This document shows, one piece after another, positions 1 through 8,580 of a stretch of 64,000 nucleotides of DNA. This DNA is from Paenibacillus odorifer (GTDB lineage: Bacteria; Bacillota; Bacilli; Paenibacillales; Paenibacillaceae). The position numbers and the translations under genes are program-made. Below the pieces are notes generated by a model. That model made no database searches and was not told where the DNA came from. It saw only the letters and a list, made by a program, of their open reading frames with translations. Position 1 is the stretch's first letter. Every line of letters begins with the position of its first letter. The stretch lies in contig NZ_CP009428.1 of assembly GCF_000758725.1 (NCBI RefSeq), positions 496,001 through 560,000 on the forward strand, written 5' to 3'.

Positions 1-148
1 ATACTATCCAAAGACCGGCTATAGCTGTTCTCCAAACTGCTGTATCGTAACGGTAGGTTCCCCTAATTCTTCGTCCAATTTCTTGAGCCATACGTCTGTG
101 GAGCCGTGGTTTCAACGGCGCAGGGACGTACTCTAACTCCATACCCAT
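1..148 (-). pseudogene. Possible gene remnant at the window edge
   Basis: A minus-strand ATG at 148 follows a good ribosome binding site (GGGGAG, complement of 154-159) and its frame stays open to position 1, but with codons (AGG, CGA, AGA, ATA) unlike the neighbours. A second frame gives a more natural-looking peptide containing VWLKKLDEELGEP and ends at a TAG at 19-21. That frame has its own stop just upstream, so a frameshifted remnant is plausible. I do not recognise a family. The gene could equally continue outside the window. Confidence 0.2.
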
Positions 149-313
149 GACTCTCTCCCCTGACATAAAGCGGTATTTTCTCTTAACCCATAAGCTGTAG
201 CAATAATATTACTTTATAGCATCAATAACAAGTGGATCTTACAGGAACCGACCCCATAGCTTGTACGGTGTGATGTGTGGGAGTTTTCTTTGACATAGGC
301 TGGAAAAAAAGGT

Positions 314-342
314 TTGACACAGTTAAAGGGTTTCAGTATTAT
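314..342 (+). promoter_or_regulatory. Sigma-A promoter of the sulfate importer
   Basis: TTGACA at 314-319 and TATTAT at 337-342 are separated by 17 bases. This is a near-consensus vegetative promoter reading toward the binding-protein gene at 536, leaving a leader of about 190 bases. The stretch just after it (about 345-378) is AT-rich and could hold a sulfur-regulator site such as CymR, but I could not fit a convincing consensus. Confidence 0.75.
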
Positions 343-397
343 ATCCATATAAACCAACTAAGTAGATAGGAATAATTGAAGAAAGTTCTTACCGTAC

Positions 398-485
398 GAA
401 CGGAGGAACGCCTGCATTAGGCTCGCAGACACGGTCTTAGGACCGGTTTGACCTGCCATACGTAGGCTTTCCTCCGTTCTTTTTG
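398..485 (+). promoter_or_regulatory. Structured leader RNA with terminator-like stem
   Basis: GAACGGAGGAA at 398-408 pairs perfectly with TTCCTCCGTTC at 469-479, the stem extends by GCCT/AGGC (410-413 with 464-467), and a run of T follows. The roughly 50-base interior can form a second hairpin, CGGTC-TTAG-GACCG, flanked by CAGAC/GTTTG. The element lies between the promoter and the sulfate-binding-protein gene, so it may act as an attenuator or riboswitch-like leader. It does not match the SAM (S-box) consensus or another class I know. A simple terminator is the alternative. Confidence 0.5.
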
Positions 486-535
486 TGTTACCCAAGGGTT
501 TGTCTGGTACGAAAAAACATGGGGGAGTGGAAGAG

Positions 536-1663
536 ATGAAGAAAAAGATGAATAAAGGGCTTCTTGTAGGGTTTAGCTTGTTGCTGACGGCAGGGCTTAC
601 TGCTGCTTGCGGCAGCAATAACAATAACGGCAATAGTGCTAGTCCGGCAACAGACGCACCAGCAACAACCAATTCAGCGGAGGCCACAAATGCGGCTGAA
701 GCAACAAAAACTCCATCTAAAGATCCAGTAGAACTACTGAACGTCTCATATGACCCTACTCGCGAATTGTACGAGAATTATAATAAAGCTTTTGCTGCCT
801 ATTGGGAGAAAGAAACAGGACAGAAGGTCACCATTAAACAATCCCACGGTGGATCAGGGAAACAAAGCCGTGCTGTGCTTGATGGTCTGGAAGCGGATGT
901 TGTGACATTAGCACTTGGTTATGATATTGATGCCTTGCAGGAAAAGGGACTGATCAATGAGGGCTGGCAAAGTAAATTCGATCATAATAGCTCGCCTTAC
1001 ACCTCGACTATCGTGTTCCTTGTACGCAAAGGGAATCCGAAAGGAATCAAGGATTGGCCAGATCTGCTCAAAGAGGGCGTAGAGGTTATTACACCAAACC
1101 CGAAAACATCAGGTGGAGCACGCTGGAACTACTTGGCAGCTTGGGGCTACGCACTAGACCAGAACAATAACGATGAGGCTAAGGCTGAGGAATTTGTAAA
1201 AGAACTGTTCAAGCATGTGCCAGTGCTGGATACCGGCGCGCGTGGATCTACGACAACGTTTGTGGAGCGTGGAATTGGTGATGTGCTGATCGCATGGGAG
1301 AATGAAGCCTATTTATCTGTGGAAGAGCTGGGACCGGACAAATTTGATATCGTGAATCCTTCGGAGAGTATTTTGGCTGAACCGCCAGTAGCTATAGTAG
1401 ATAAGGTTGTGGATAAAAGAGACACGCGTGAGGTATCCGAGGCGTACTTGAAGTACCTCTATAGTGAAGAGGGACAAAAAATCGCGGCTGAAAACTACTA
1501 CCGTCCTACATTAGATAGCGTGAAAGAAGAATACAAAGATAAGTTCCCGGAAATCAAGCTGTTCACATTGGCTGACAAATTCGGAACCTGGAAAGAAACG
1601 CAAGAGAAGCATTTTAATGATGGCGGGATCTTTGACAAGATTTATGTGCCAGGTGCCAAATAA
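536..1663 (+). CDS. sbp: Sulfate ABC transporter substrate-binding lipoprotein
   Basis: Extracytoplasmic sulfate/thiosulfate-binding component of a CysTWA-type importer. An in-frame GTG exists at 485 inside the leader hairpin, but the ATG at 536 has a GGGGGAG ribosome site at 521-527 and begins a classic lipoprotein signal (basic MKKK, hydrophobic core, LTAAC lipobox), so 536 is preferred, giving 375 aa. An Asn/Thr/Ala-rich tether of about 45 residues follows. The Sbp-family stretch [20 protein letters not shown], which forms the anion pocket in this family, is present. It is the first gene of a cluster with two permease genes, consistent with import of oxidised sulfur. Confidence 0.9.
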   Translation: MKKKMNKGLLVGFSLLLTAGLTAACGSNNNNGNSASPATDAPATTNSAEATNAAEATKTPSKDPVELLNVSYDPTRELYENYNKAFAAYWEKETGQKVTIKQSHGGSGKQSRAVLDGLEADVVTLALGYDIDALQEKGLINEGWQSKFDHNSSPYTSTIVFLVRKGNPKGIKDWPDLLKEGVEVITPNPKTSGGARWNYLAAWGYALDQNNNDEAKAEEFVKELFKHVPVLDTGARGSTTTFVERGIGDVLIAWENEAYLSVEELGPDKFDIVNPSESILAEPPVAIVDKVVDKRDTREVSEAYLKYLYSEEGQKIAAENYYRPTLDSVKEEYKDKFPEIKLFTLADKFGTWKETQEKHFNDGGIFDKIYVPGAK

Positions 1664-1756
1664 CAGATGAATGAAACGCAGGATGTAATCATTGAGATTT
1701 GTCCCGGTAGGGGCTGATCGGCTAAAAGGCCGAAGGCGAGAAAGGATGAATAGGGG

Positions 1757-2605
1757 ATGAATGTCACCACTACGGCTGCACCAGCAGCAACACGGCGCAA
1801 AATACTGCCCGGCTTCGGGCTGACGATGGGCTACAGTGTACTATACCTGAGTCTAGTGGTTCTACTGCCACTTTCGGCGCTGCTGTTCAATTCTACAGGT
1901 CTGAGCTGGGCGAAATTCTGGGATGTAGCTACGGACCCGCGGGTATTAGCCTCGTATCGTGTGAGCCTGTCGACAGCTGCTGCGGCCGCTTTTGTAGATG
2001 CAATTCTAGGACTTTTGCTGGCGTGGGTACTGGTACGTTATGAATTTCCGGGCAAAAGAATATTTGATGCGCTGATCGATCTCCCGTTTGCCTTGCCGAC
2101 AGCTGTAGCCGGTGTCTCTTTGACGGCGCTCTATGCAGGCAATGGCTGGATTGGGTCTTGGCTTGAGCCGCTGGGATTAAAGGTGGCATTCACTCCGCTC
2201 GGGATTACCTTGGCTTTGATGTTCATCGGCATACCGTTCGTTGTCCGGACGGTGCAGCCGGTGCTGGAGGATTTGGACAGAGATATGGAGGAAGCTTCGG
2301 CAACCCTTGGCGCAGGCCGCTGGAGAACCTTTCGCTCAGTAGTACTGCCTGAGCTGTTCCCGCCACTGCTAACAGGTTTTGCTCTAGCTTTTGCCCGGGG
2401 CATCGGTGAATTCGGCTCCGTCGTATTCATCTCCGGTAACATGCCGATGAGGACGGAGATTGCTCCGCTGCTTATCATGTCTAAACTGGAGCAATATGAT
2501 TATGCCGGAGCTACCGCCGTAGCCCTGCTATTGCTCTTCATTTCCTTCCTTATGCTGCTTGTTATTAACACACTTCAGCGCTGGGTTCGTAAGACTTCTC
2601 GTTGA
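1757..2605 (+). CDS. cysT: Sulfate ABC transporter permease CysT
   Basis: Inner-membrane permease of the sulfate importer, 282 aa, a normal length for CysT/CysU. Several hydrophobic segments are visible, with a binding-protein-dependent permease EAA-type loop (EEASATLGAGRWRTFRSVVLP, where the ATPase docks) around residues 177-197 and the CysT-typical ARGIGEFGSVVFISGNMP segment near 215-232. It starts at ATG 1757 after AGGGG. It follows the binding-protein gene by 93 bp and precedes cysW by 126 bp; the latter spacer holds a CTCCG/CGGAG inverted repeat. Confidence 0.9.
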   Translation: MNVTTTAAPAATRRKILPGFGLTMGYSVLYLSLVVLLPLSALLFNSTGLSWAKFWDVATDPRVLASYRVSLSTAAAAAFVDAILGLLLAWVLVRYEFPGKRIFDALIDLPFALPTAVAGVSLTALYAGNGWIGSWLEPLGLKVAFTPLGITLALMFIGIPFVVRTVQPVLEDLDRDMEEASATLGAGRWRTFRSVVLPELFPPLLTGFALAFARGIGEFGSVVFISGNMPMRTEIAPLLIMSKLEQYDYAGATAVALLLLFISFLMLLVINTLQRWVRKTSR

Positions 2606-2731
2606 GGGTAATCTCCGTGACAGCTGACATCCGATCATGTTCAAACTTACTCGGAGACAATTCGTATCTGTTGTCGATACTGCATACTCGAGGTATCTTG
2701 TCTTCGTAAAACCCTTAAAGGAGGAATAATT

Positions 2732-3595
2732 TTGGCCGGTACCGTCCCCCTCTACACCCCCCGGCTACAAAAGAATGCGTCCTCGTCCGCGACAACAGAA
2801 ACCCCAATTGTAAAATGGGTGTTGATCGGAGCGGCTGGGCTAGTCCTTTTTTGGCTGATTGCTCTGCCATTAGTTGTTGTGTTAACCGAGGCGCTGAAGA
2901 AGGGCTGGGATGTATATATAGCTGCCCTGACTGATCCGGATGCCCGCTCAGCGCTGCGATTGACGCTGCTTGTTGCAGCGGTAACGGTGCCTCTGAATAC
3001 CTTTTTTGGTGTAACAGCGGCGTGGGCTGTAACCAAGTTTCGTTTCCGCGGCAAAGGGTTTCTAATTACCTTGATTGATCTCCCTTTTGCAGTTTCGCCT
3101 GTCATCGGCGGTCTAATCTTTGTGCTCGTCTTCGGTGCTAACGGATGGTTTGGTCCTTGGCTAAGCGCACATGATATCAAGATTGTATTTGCGCTTCCGG
3201 GTATCGTGCTAGCCACGTTGTTTGTGACGTTTCCTTTTGTAGCGCGTGAGTTAATCCCGCTGATGGAGGATCAGGGTACACAGGAGGAAGAAGCCGCAAT
3301 TACACTCGGAGCACATGGGTGGCAAATCTTTTTCAGAGTCACACTGCCTAATATTAAATGGGGATTACTATACGGCATTATTTTGTGTAATGCGCGGGCC
3401 ATGGGTGAGTTTGGTGCGGTTTCTGTGGTGTCCGGGCACATACGTGGGGAGACGAATACGCTGCCGCTGCATGTTGAGATTTTGTATAACGAATATCAAT
3501 TTTCAGCATCTTTTGCAGTAGCTTCTTTGCTCCTGTTATTGGCTTTGGTAACGATGATTATTAAAAGCTGGTTGTCGCGAAAAAATGCCCATTGA
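2732..3595 (+). CDS. cysW: Sulfate ABC transporter permease CysW
   Basis: Second permease of the sulfate importer, 287 aa. The start is TTG at 2732, decided by a strong AAAGGAGG site at 2717-2724. The ATPase-docking loop EEEAAITLGAHGWQIFFRVT and the CysW-type segment ARAMGEFGAVSVVSGHIRGE are clear, with about six membrane segments. CysT and CysW form the heterodimeric channel. No cysA ATPase follows, so the nucleotide-binding subunit must come from elsewhere in the genome. Confidence 0.9.
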   Translation: MAGTVPLYTPRLQKNASSSATTETPIVKWVLIGAAGLVLFWLIALPLVVVLTEALKKGWDVYIAALTDPDARSALRLTLLVAAVTVPLNTFFGVTAAWAVTKFRFRGKGFLITLIDLPFAVSPVIGGLIFVLVFGANGWFGPWLSAHDIKIVFALPGIVLATLFVTFPFVARELIPLMEDQGTQEEEAAITLGAHGWQIFFRVTLPNIKWGLLYGIILCNARAMGEFGAVSVVSGHIRGETNTLPLHVEILYNEYQFSASFAVASLLLLLALVTMIIKSWLSRKNAH

Positions 3596-3712
3596 CATGA
3601 CTTTTAGTTCCATGCTAAGTTAATTCATAGTATACTGGTTGGTAATAACGGAATTGAAGAAATAAGGAATTTAGGCGGATACAATCCTTTGGTGAGAAAG
3701 GGAGGCTAGAGA

Positions 3713-3937
3713 ATGGCTAAACCGCTGAAAGTGGACGATTTATGGCTTACGCGGATTGCAGGACTTCTGGATGATATGGAATTTGGCTCATTGCATATTG
3801 TGGTGCATGAAGGTCAGATTGTTCAGATGGAGCGTACGGAACGCAAACGGTTTGAGAATAGCAGTGGCAACGCAAATGGACGTTATATTGGTGAAAACGG
3901 CGGGCGGCGGGCCGATTCTCAATCCGCGGGACGTTGA
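3713..3937 (+). CDS. YezD-like small protein (DUF2292)
   Basis: A 74-aa soluble protein with AAAGGGAGG just ahead of its ATG. The core GLLDDMEFGSLHIVVHEGQI followed by VQMERTERKR resembles the DUF2292/YezD family (pattern: gly-ser, strand, hydrophilic turn, VQxExTEKxR). Members are commonly encoded beside sulfate or sulfonate uptake genes. Its role is unknown; here it closes the sulfate importer cluster, 117 bp after cysW. The C-terminal 20 residues are low complexity. Confidence 0.7.
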   Translation: MAKPLKVDDLWLTRIAGLLDDMEFGSLHIVVHEGQIVQMERTERKRFENSSGNANGRYIGENGGRRADSQSAGR

Positions 3938-3992
3938 TTCAATCTCTGGGCAATCATAAAGATATATCTCATCTTTTTGGATAAAAGATTAT

Positions 3993-4039
3993 GGAGTTGT
4001 CACATAAGCCACGTAATGGCTGCTGGGGCAACTCCTTTT
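3993..4039 (+). terminator. Terminator after the sulfate cluster
   Basis: GGAGTTG at 3993-3999 pairs with CAACTCC at 4029-4035 and is followed by TTTTC. It sits about 55 bases after the YezD-like gene and can end the cys transcript. The loop is long (about 29 bases), with an inner AGCCA/TGGCT pairing. Confidence 0.6.
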
Positions 4040-4244
4040 CTTTGTATGCTTGGATATTCTGGCACGTATGACGCATCCCATCGGACTCAGTTGACGCTAA
4101 ACGCAGTATTATGCCACATTTGCCACGCTAACGGACCGCATAGCTGCTATTGGCATAAAAAACACCACATATGGACCTGATTCTAAGCAATAACGTCCCT
4201 GGAGTCCGAAACCACGCTCCAAAAGCTGAAAAGGCGCAAATAAC

Positions 4245-4500
4245 GTCATCTGGGTCCGTAGGTCGCAAGGAATGATGAGTGTTGAAGCAGACCGCTCATG
4301 AGTAAGAACAAAGCAATATGTCATCTGGGTCCGTAGGTCGCAAGGAATGATGAGTGTTGAAGCAGACCGCTCATGAGTAAGAACAAAGCAATATGTCATC
4401 TGGGTCCGTAGGTCGCAGGAATGATGAGTGTTGAAGCAGACCGCTCATGAGTAAGAACACAGTAATATGTCATCTGGGTCCGTAGGTCGCCGGGAATGAT
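4245..4500. repeat. 75-bp tandem repeat, three copies plus a partial fourth
   Basis: Units begin at 4245, 4320, 4395 and 4469 (GTCATCTGGGTCCGTAGGTC). The first two full copies are nearly identical and 75 bp long; the third is 74 bp through loss of one A. The fourth breaks off near 4495. Each unit carries ATGAG/CTCAT arms that could form a hairpin. A degenerate relative of the unit start occurs at about 4190-4212. The open frame on the minus strand here only reflects the repeat. The rest of 3938-4573 holds the terminator above and no recognisable gene. Confidence 0.9.
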
Positions 4501-4573
4501 CTGTCTTTTTACGACTTTTACAAATGATTCGGCCCGTGGGACAGTTACATATTTTGATGACGCAGTAAGTTTG

Positions 4574-4882
4574 TTAATAACGAGGGGCTTGGCGTGAGGC
4601 GGATACGCCCTCCATTAACAGGATGAACGCAGTGATGGCGTGCATAATCCAACCAACGATCGGAATAAAAGCTAAAATCGAGGTGATAATGCCCAGAACG
4701 TTACCCATGAATGGTTTATGCTCTCTCTGCAGCACAACAATGGCTACAGCGTGGAGCAAAAAGGCAATGGCCAAAGGGACCCAACCATTTGCAATGATAA
4801 AGAGTCCGCCGATCAACGGCAGAGCCAGAAAAGCTTCATAAAGGCATGTTCCCCATTTGAACAGCTTGGCTACAGGAGACAT
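4574..4882 (-). CDS. Small integral membrane protein, unknown function
   Basis: A 102-aa protein with about three hydrophobic helices (around residues 15-35, 38-55 and 62-90) and short charged loops (QREHKP between the second and third). I do not recognise the family beyond generic small membrane proteins common in Bacillales. The start is ATG at 4882, with a GGGTGG stretch upstream. It stands alone, opposite to its neighbours. Confidence 0.6.
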   Translation of the reverse strand: MSPVAKLFKWGTCLYEAFLALPLIGGLFIIANGWVPLAIAFLLHAVAIVVLQREHKPFMGNVLGIITSILAFIPIVGWIMHAITAFILLMEGVSASRQAPRY

Positions 4883-5061
4883 AATGCTTCACCCACCCTT
4901 TTATAAATATTGTTACAGATACTATTCCACACAGTCAGTAAAGGAATTCAAGAATATAAAACTTATCCCTCAGTTTCAAAAACATCCCTAGCAGTGAGCC
5001 TTGCCTGTGAACCATGCAGTCGTATATAGTGGGAACAGCAATGCTGAACGGAGGAGTGCGG

Positions 5062-5475
5062 GTGGAAACAACAAGTAAGCTTGATATACGCCATGAACAG
5101 CCTTCAGTGGAACAGTATTTGGCGCTGAGAAAAGAAGCTGGGCTGAGTGAAATGAGTGTGGAAGGTGCAGCGATCGGTTTGCCTCGTTCTATTTTTGCTG
5201 TAACCTTGTATGAGGAGAATAACCTAATCGGGATGGGGCGGGTGATTGGCGATGGGGGATGTTTTTTTCAGGTCACGGATATCGCGGTCAAGCCTTCACA
5301 TCAAGGACAAGGTTTGGGAAAGCTGATCATGCGGGAAATCAGAGAATTCCTTAATACTGTACCAGACAAGGCGTATGTAAGTCTGATTGCAGATGGAGAA
5401 GCCTCGAAGCTCTACGCACAATATGGTTTTGAATCGGTTATGCCACGTTCTCAGGGAATGTTTTTGCGTCGCTAA
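5062..5475 (+). CDS. GNAT-family N-acetyltransferase
   Basis: Acetyl-CoA-dependent acetyltransferase of unknown substrate. The acetyl-CoA-binding motif A reads VKPSHQGQGLGKLIMREI and is followed by the typical GEASKLYAQYGFE segment. An upstream ATG at 5014 is in frame, but the GTG at 5062 lies 5 bases after GGAGGAG (5050-5056), so 5062 is the likelier start, giving 137 aa. It is monocistronic: a terminator follows at 5515. Confidence 0.8.
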   Translation: METTSKLDIRHEQPSVEQYLALRKEAGLSEMSVEGAAIGLPRSIFAVTLYEENNLIGMGRVIGDGGCFFQVTDIAVKPSHQGQGLGKLIMREIREFLNTVPDKAYVSLIADGEASKLYAQYGFESVMPRSQGMFLRR

Positions 5476-5514
5476 GCTAAGGCGAATACATGCTGCTTTT
5501 TTTAGTAGAGAGTG

Positions 5515-5540
5515 CCCCTTGTATTGGTTAAGGGGTTTTT
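5515..5540 (+). terminator. Terminator after the GNAT gene
   Basis: CCCCTT (5515-5520), a nine-base loop, AAGGGG (5530-5535), then TTTTT. Confidence 0.75.
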
Positions 5541-5707
5541 GGTCTGAAAGCGGGTTAGTAGGTGCGATCTGGTTTCGATTGGATCTCAGGGGATAAATAA
5601 TGTTTAAAGGCTGTAAGGGAAAAGCTATTCAGATGAGCATCAAAAAAATAATTGAGCAGAAGGCTGCACGATAATGGCTTTGCTCGTAGAATGTGAGGAA
5701 CAACAAG

Positions 5708-6340
5708 ATGGATGTTGTAATATTGGGCGCTTCAGGAACGATTGGAAAGGCAATTGTACAGGAGGCATTAAAAAGAAAACACGAAGTAACAGCTGCGGTA
5801 CGCAATCCAGAGTCAATAACTCTCGAACACGAGCGTTTACATGTAACAACGGTGGATATTCTTGATCCGGCTTCAGTAACAGCTGCAGTCCGTGGCCATG
5901 AAGAGGTAATCAGTGCTTATGGACCAGGAGCGGGGCAAGAGCAGGATCTGATTACGGCGGCAAAAGCGTTGGTGGAGGGTATGCAGACGGCAGGGTTAAA
6001 TCGGCTTTTGGTTGTTGGAGGTGCAGGTAGCTTAAAGACTGAAACTGGAGAGCTGCTGATGAATACACCGGATTTTCCGGAAGAGTTTAAACCAGTTGCA
6101 GAGGCGCATGCGCAGGCTTATGAGATTTACAAAAATACAGAATTGGATTATACGTATCTCAGTCCTGCTGCGGTAGTTCATCCAGGTCGTCGTACAGGTC
6201 ATTTCCGCATCGGATTGGACCGTCTTATTCTAGATGATAATGGTGAAAGCAAGATTAGTGTGGAGGATTTCGCTGTAGCTATGGTGGACGAGCTGGAGGA
6301 AGGGAATTTTAGTCGGGCCAGATTTACTGTCGCTTACTGA
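5708..6340 (+). CDS. NAD(P)-binding Rossmann-fold oxidoreductase (NmrA/YwnB-like)
   Basis: Atypical short-chain dehydrogenase with an N-terminal dinucleotide-binding motif GASGTIG right after strand one and a reduced catalytic core, as in the NmrA/YwnB group often annotated as NAD(P)H-binding protein. GTG 5693 is in frame, but ATG 5708, preceded by GTGAGGAA, starts directly at MDVVILGASG and is preferred, giving 210 aa. The substrate is unknown. A similar but distinct protein is encoded at 49151-49972. Confidence 0.8.
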   Translation: MDVVILGASGTIGKAIVQEALKRKHEVTAAVRNPESITLEHERLHVTTVDILDPASVTAAVRGHEEVISAYGPGAGQEQDLITAAKALVEGMQTAGLNRLLVVGGAGSLKTETGELLMNTPDFPEEFKPVAEAHAQAYEIYKNTELDYTYLSPAAVVHPGRRTGHFRIGLDRLILDDNGESKISVEDFAVAMVDELEEGNFSRARFTVAY

Positions 6341-6430
6341 TATCAGACTTGCGCCGGACTTGCGCTCGGACTTGTACTTGGAATTGCGTGTGAAGCTTTG
6401 GAACGGTAGATAGCGGAAAGGGGCTAAATC

Positions 6431-8077
6431 ATGTATCTGGTAACTGCTGAGCAAATGAGGCAGCTGGACAGCGAAACGATCCAGCAGCTGGGGATTCCAG
6501 CGATTGCGCTGATGGAGAATGCGGGAAGAGTTATCGCCGAGGAGATCATCACGCTTTGCCGGGAGAGAGGCGGGGCAGGCTGCAGGAATGCAGCCGAAAG
6601 GAACGATACCGGGCTAAGGGAGGCCGCGCTGGGTGGCACAGGCAAGGCATTTAAGGTCAGCGCAGATCATGCGCTGACGCTTGCCTCTGCCGCAGCCGAG
6701 CGATGGTTCATCCTCGTCGGCAAAGGCAACAACGGCGGCGATGGCCTCGCCGCCGCACGGTACCTTCGCGAGACCGGCATCGCCGTCACGCTCGTCTATG
6801 CGGTGCCGCCGGAGTCGCTCTCCGGCGAGGCCGCCCTGCAGCGCGATGCGGCTGCAGCCATGGGCCTGCCTGCCGTAGTATACGGCAGGGATCGGCTGGA
6901 CCTTGCCGAGTGCAGCGGCATCTTGGATGCGCTGCTCGGCACCGGCGGCGCGGGAGCCCCGCGCGGCGCCTATGCGGAGCTGATTGCCGCAGCGAACAGC
7001 AGCGGCAAGGTCATTGTGTCCGCGGACATCCCCAGTGGTCTGAACGCGGACACAGGAGAGACGCATGAGCCTTGCATTCATGCGTCAGTGACGGTATGCC
7101 TCGCGTTTCTCAAGCGAGGCCTCCTGCAATACCCCGGTGCAGGCGCGGCGGGGCATGTCAAGGTACGGGCCATCGGCATTCCGACTGCTCTGGCTCTTAA
7201 CAGCGGTGTGCAGGCACACCTGCTGACACCGGAAGTGCTGCATGCCCATCTGGGTGTCGATCTGGCCCGGCGGCGGTCGCCTGAAGGCCATAAGGGTACT
7301 TATGGGCATGTACTCCTTGCCGCCGGCACCCTACGGATGAGCGGTGCTGGACTACTCGCAGCCCGTGCTGCGCTACGCACGGGCTGCGGACTGGTGACCT
7401 GGGCGCTTCCTAAGAAGCTGTTACCTTCCGTCATCGGTGTTGTTCCTGAATTGATGCTGGCTGATGTAGGTGGCAGTGAAGAAGGAAACTGGGTGGCTGG
7501 GACCGTGTCAGAGCTACTGAAGTTAAGCGAAGAGCGAGATGTAATAGCTGTGGGCCCTGGTCTTGGACGGTTCCCGGGAGATACAGATTGGCTTCGCAGT
7601 CTTTGGGAAGGCAGTGATTGCCCGCTGGTTATCGATGCGGATGCCTTAAATATTCTGGCTGACTCCGATTATAAGAGTTGGGTGCGGCGTCATTCTGTAA
7701 TTCTGACCCCTCACCCAGGTGAGATGGCTCGTCTAGCCAACCTAACTACGGCTGAGGTCCAGCGTGACCGGATCGGTCTGGCTATGGACTATGCCAAGGA
7801 GCATGGGGTTACACTTGCGTTAAAAGGAGCGCATACCGTGATAGCAACTCCTGAAGGGCAAGCTTATGTAAATACCACAGGCCATCCCGGCATGGGCACT
7901 GGTGGAGCCGGTGATGTGCTAACGGGCATGATTTCCAGTCTGCTGGCTCAGGGACTTCATGCTACGCAGGCAGCAGCTTTTGGGGTATACCTGCACGGAT
8001 TAGCAGGAGAGAGAGCAGCCCGTCAGCGGAATAATCCGGCGGCTATCATTGCCGGAGATATCATTGAAGCGCTTTGA
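6431..8077 (+). CDS. nnr: Bifunctional NAD(P)H-hydrate epimerase / ADP-dependent dehydratase
   Basis: Repairs damaged NAD(P)HX: the N-terminal YjeF_N domain (about residues 1-245) epimerises it and the C-terminal ribokinase-like domain (about 265-545) dehydrates it. Visible motifs are ALMENAG and VGKGNNGGDG in the epimerase, and GHKGTYGHVL, AVGPGLGR, ILTPHPGEM and GTGGAGDVLTG in the dehydratase. Its 548 residues are slightly above the usual length of about 500-520, because about 40 residues rich in Ala/Gly/Arg (43-82) sit between the first helix and the first strand. The DNA from about 6680 to 7180 is markedly more GC-rich than the rest of the gene and its neighbours. AAAGGGG precedes the ATG. 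Confidence 0.92.
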   Translation: MYLVTAEQMRQLDSETIQQLGIPAIALMENAGRVIAEEIITLCRERGGAGCRNAAERNDTGLREAALGGTGKAFKVSADHALTLASAAAERWFILVGKGNNGGDGLAAARYLRETGIAVTLVYAVPPESLSGEAALQRDAAAAMGLPAVVYGRDRLDLAECSGILDALLGTGGAGAPRGAYAELIAAANSSGKVIVSADIPSGLNADTGETHEPCIHASVTVCLAFLKRGLLQYPGAGAAGHVKVRAIGIPTALALNSGVQAHLLTPEVLHAHLGVDLARRRSPEGHKGTYGHVLLAAGTLRMSGAGLLAARAALRTGCGLVTWALPKKLLPSVIGVVPELMLADVGGSEEGNWVAGTVSELLKLSEERDVIAVGPGLGRFPGDTDWLRSLWEGSDCPLVIDADALNILADSDYKSWVRRHSVILTPHPGEMARLANLTTAEVQRDRIGLAMDYAKEHGVTLALKGAHTVIATPEGQAYVNTTGHPGMGTGGAGDVLTGMISSLLAQGLHATQAAAFGVYLHGLAGERAARQRNNPAAIIAGDIIEAL

Positions 8078-8093
8078 ATACACCTAATAAGGC

Positions 8094-8549
8094 TTATGAC
8101 AACAGTAAACAGAGCAGTGGCAGAAACAGCGCGAATACTGGCAGCAACAGAGGGAATCTTTCCACACCAAGCTGGGTCACTCGAAGAATGAGCAGTCCCA
8201 GAATTCCACCCAGACCCCATAGCAGATACTCTGCACCTTGTTCCGCTGCCAGCCATAAACCTGCGCCGAAACCCGTGACGACGTATACAGCCAGAGGCAG
8301 GATTTGCGATTTCGAACGCAGAATATGCAGCAGTATATCCGCTACTAACGCCGCAGGCAATCCATAAGCATAAATGGCATAAGGAATCGATAGTGGCCAG
8401 CCTTCAGGGATTCCGTCGGATTGTGGAAATCCAAGCATAAGTAAGGTAACAAGGACGTAGGTTAACCCTGCACAGGCTAATTTGGTTAATGCGTACATGC
8501 CACTGCTCAGGCGGACAGAAGAGATATCATAATCGTTTATCTTATTCAT
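8094..8549 (-). CDS. Hypothetical four-helix membrane protein
   Basis: A 151-aa protein with four strongly hydrophobic segments and a short charged N-terminus (MNKINDYD). The open frame extends upstream, but ATG 8549 follows GAGAGGA and avoids overlap with the SDR gene. It lies 31 bp downstream of the SDR gene on the same strand and is probably cotranscribed. I do not recognise the family. It converges with nnr, only 16 bp away. Confidence 0.6.
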   Translation of the reverse strand: MNKINDYDISSVRLSSGMYALTKLACAGLTYVLVTLLMLGFPQSDGIPEGWPLSIPYAIYAYGLPAALVADILLHILRSKSQILPLAVYVVTGFGAGLWLAAEQGAEYLLWGLGGILGLLILRVTQLGVERFPLLLPVFALFLPLLCLLLS

Positions 8550-8580
8550 TTGATATACATTCCTCTCGTGGTGTAATGCA

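Noticed and set aside
345-378. CymR-type sulfur-regulator site before the sulfate importer
   Set aside because: The alignment to the CymR consensus as I remember it was poor at most fixed positions; left as an open possibility only.
4109-4399. 96-codon minus-strand frame with internally repeated peptide
   Set aside because: The repetition simply mirrors the 75-bp DNA repeat, and no ribosome site is present.
6614-7081. 155-codon antisense frame in nnr
   Set aside because: A product of the high GC content of this patch; nnr is clearly coding on the plus strand.
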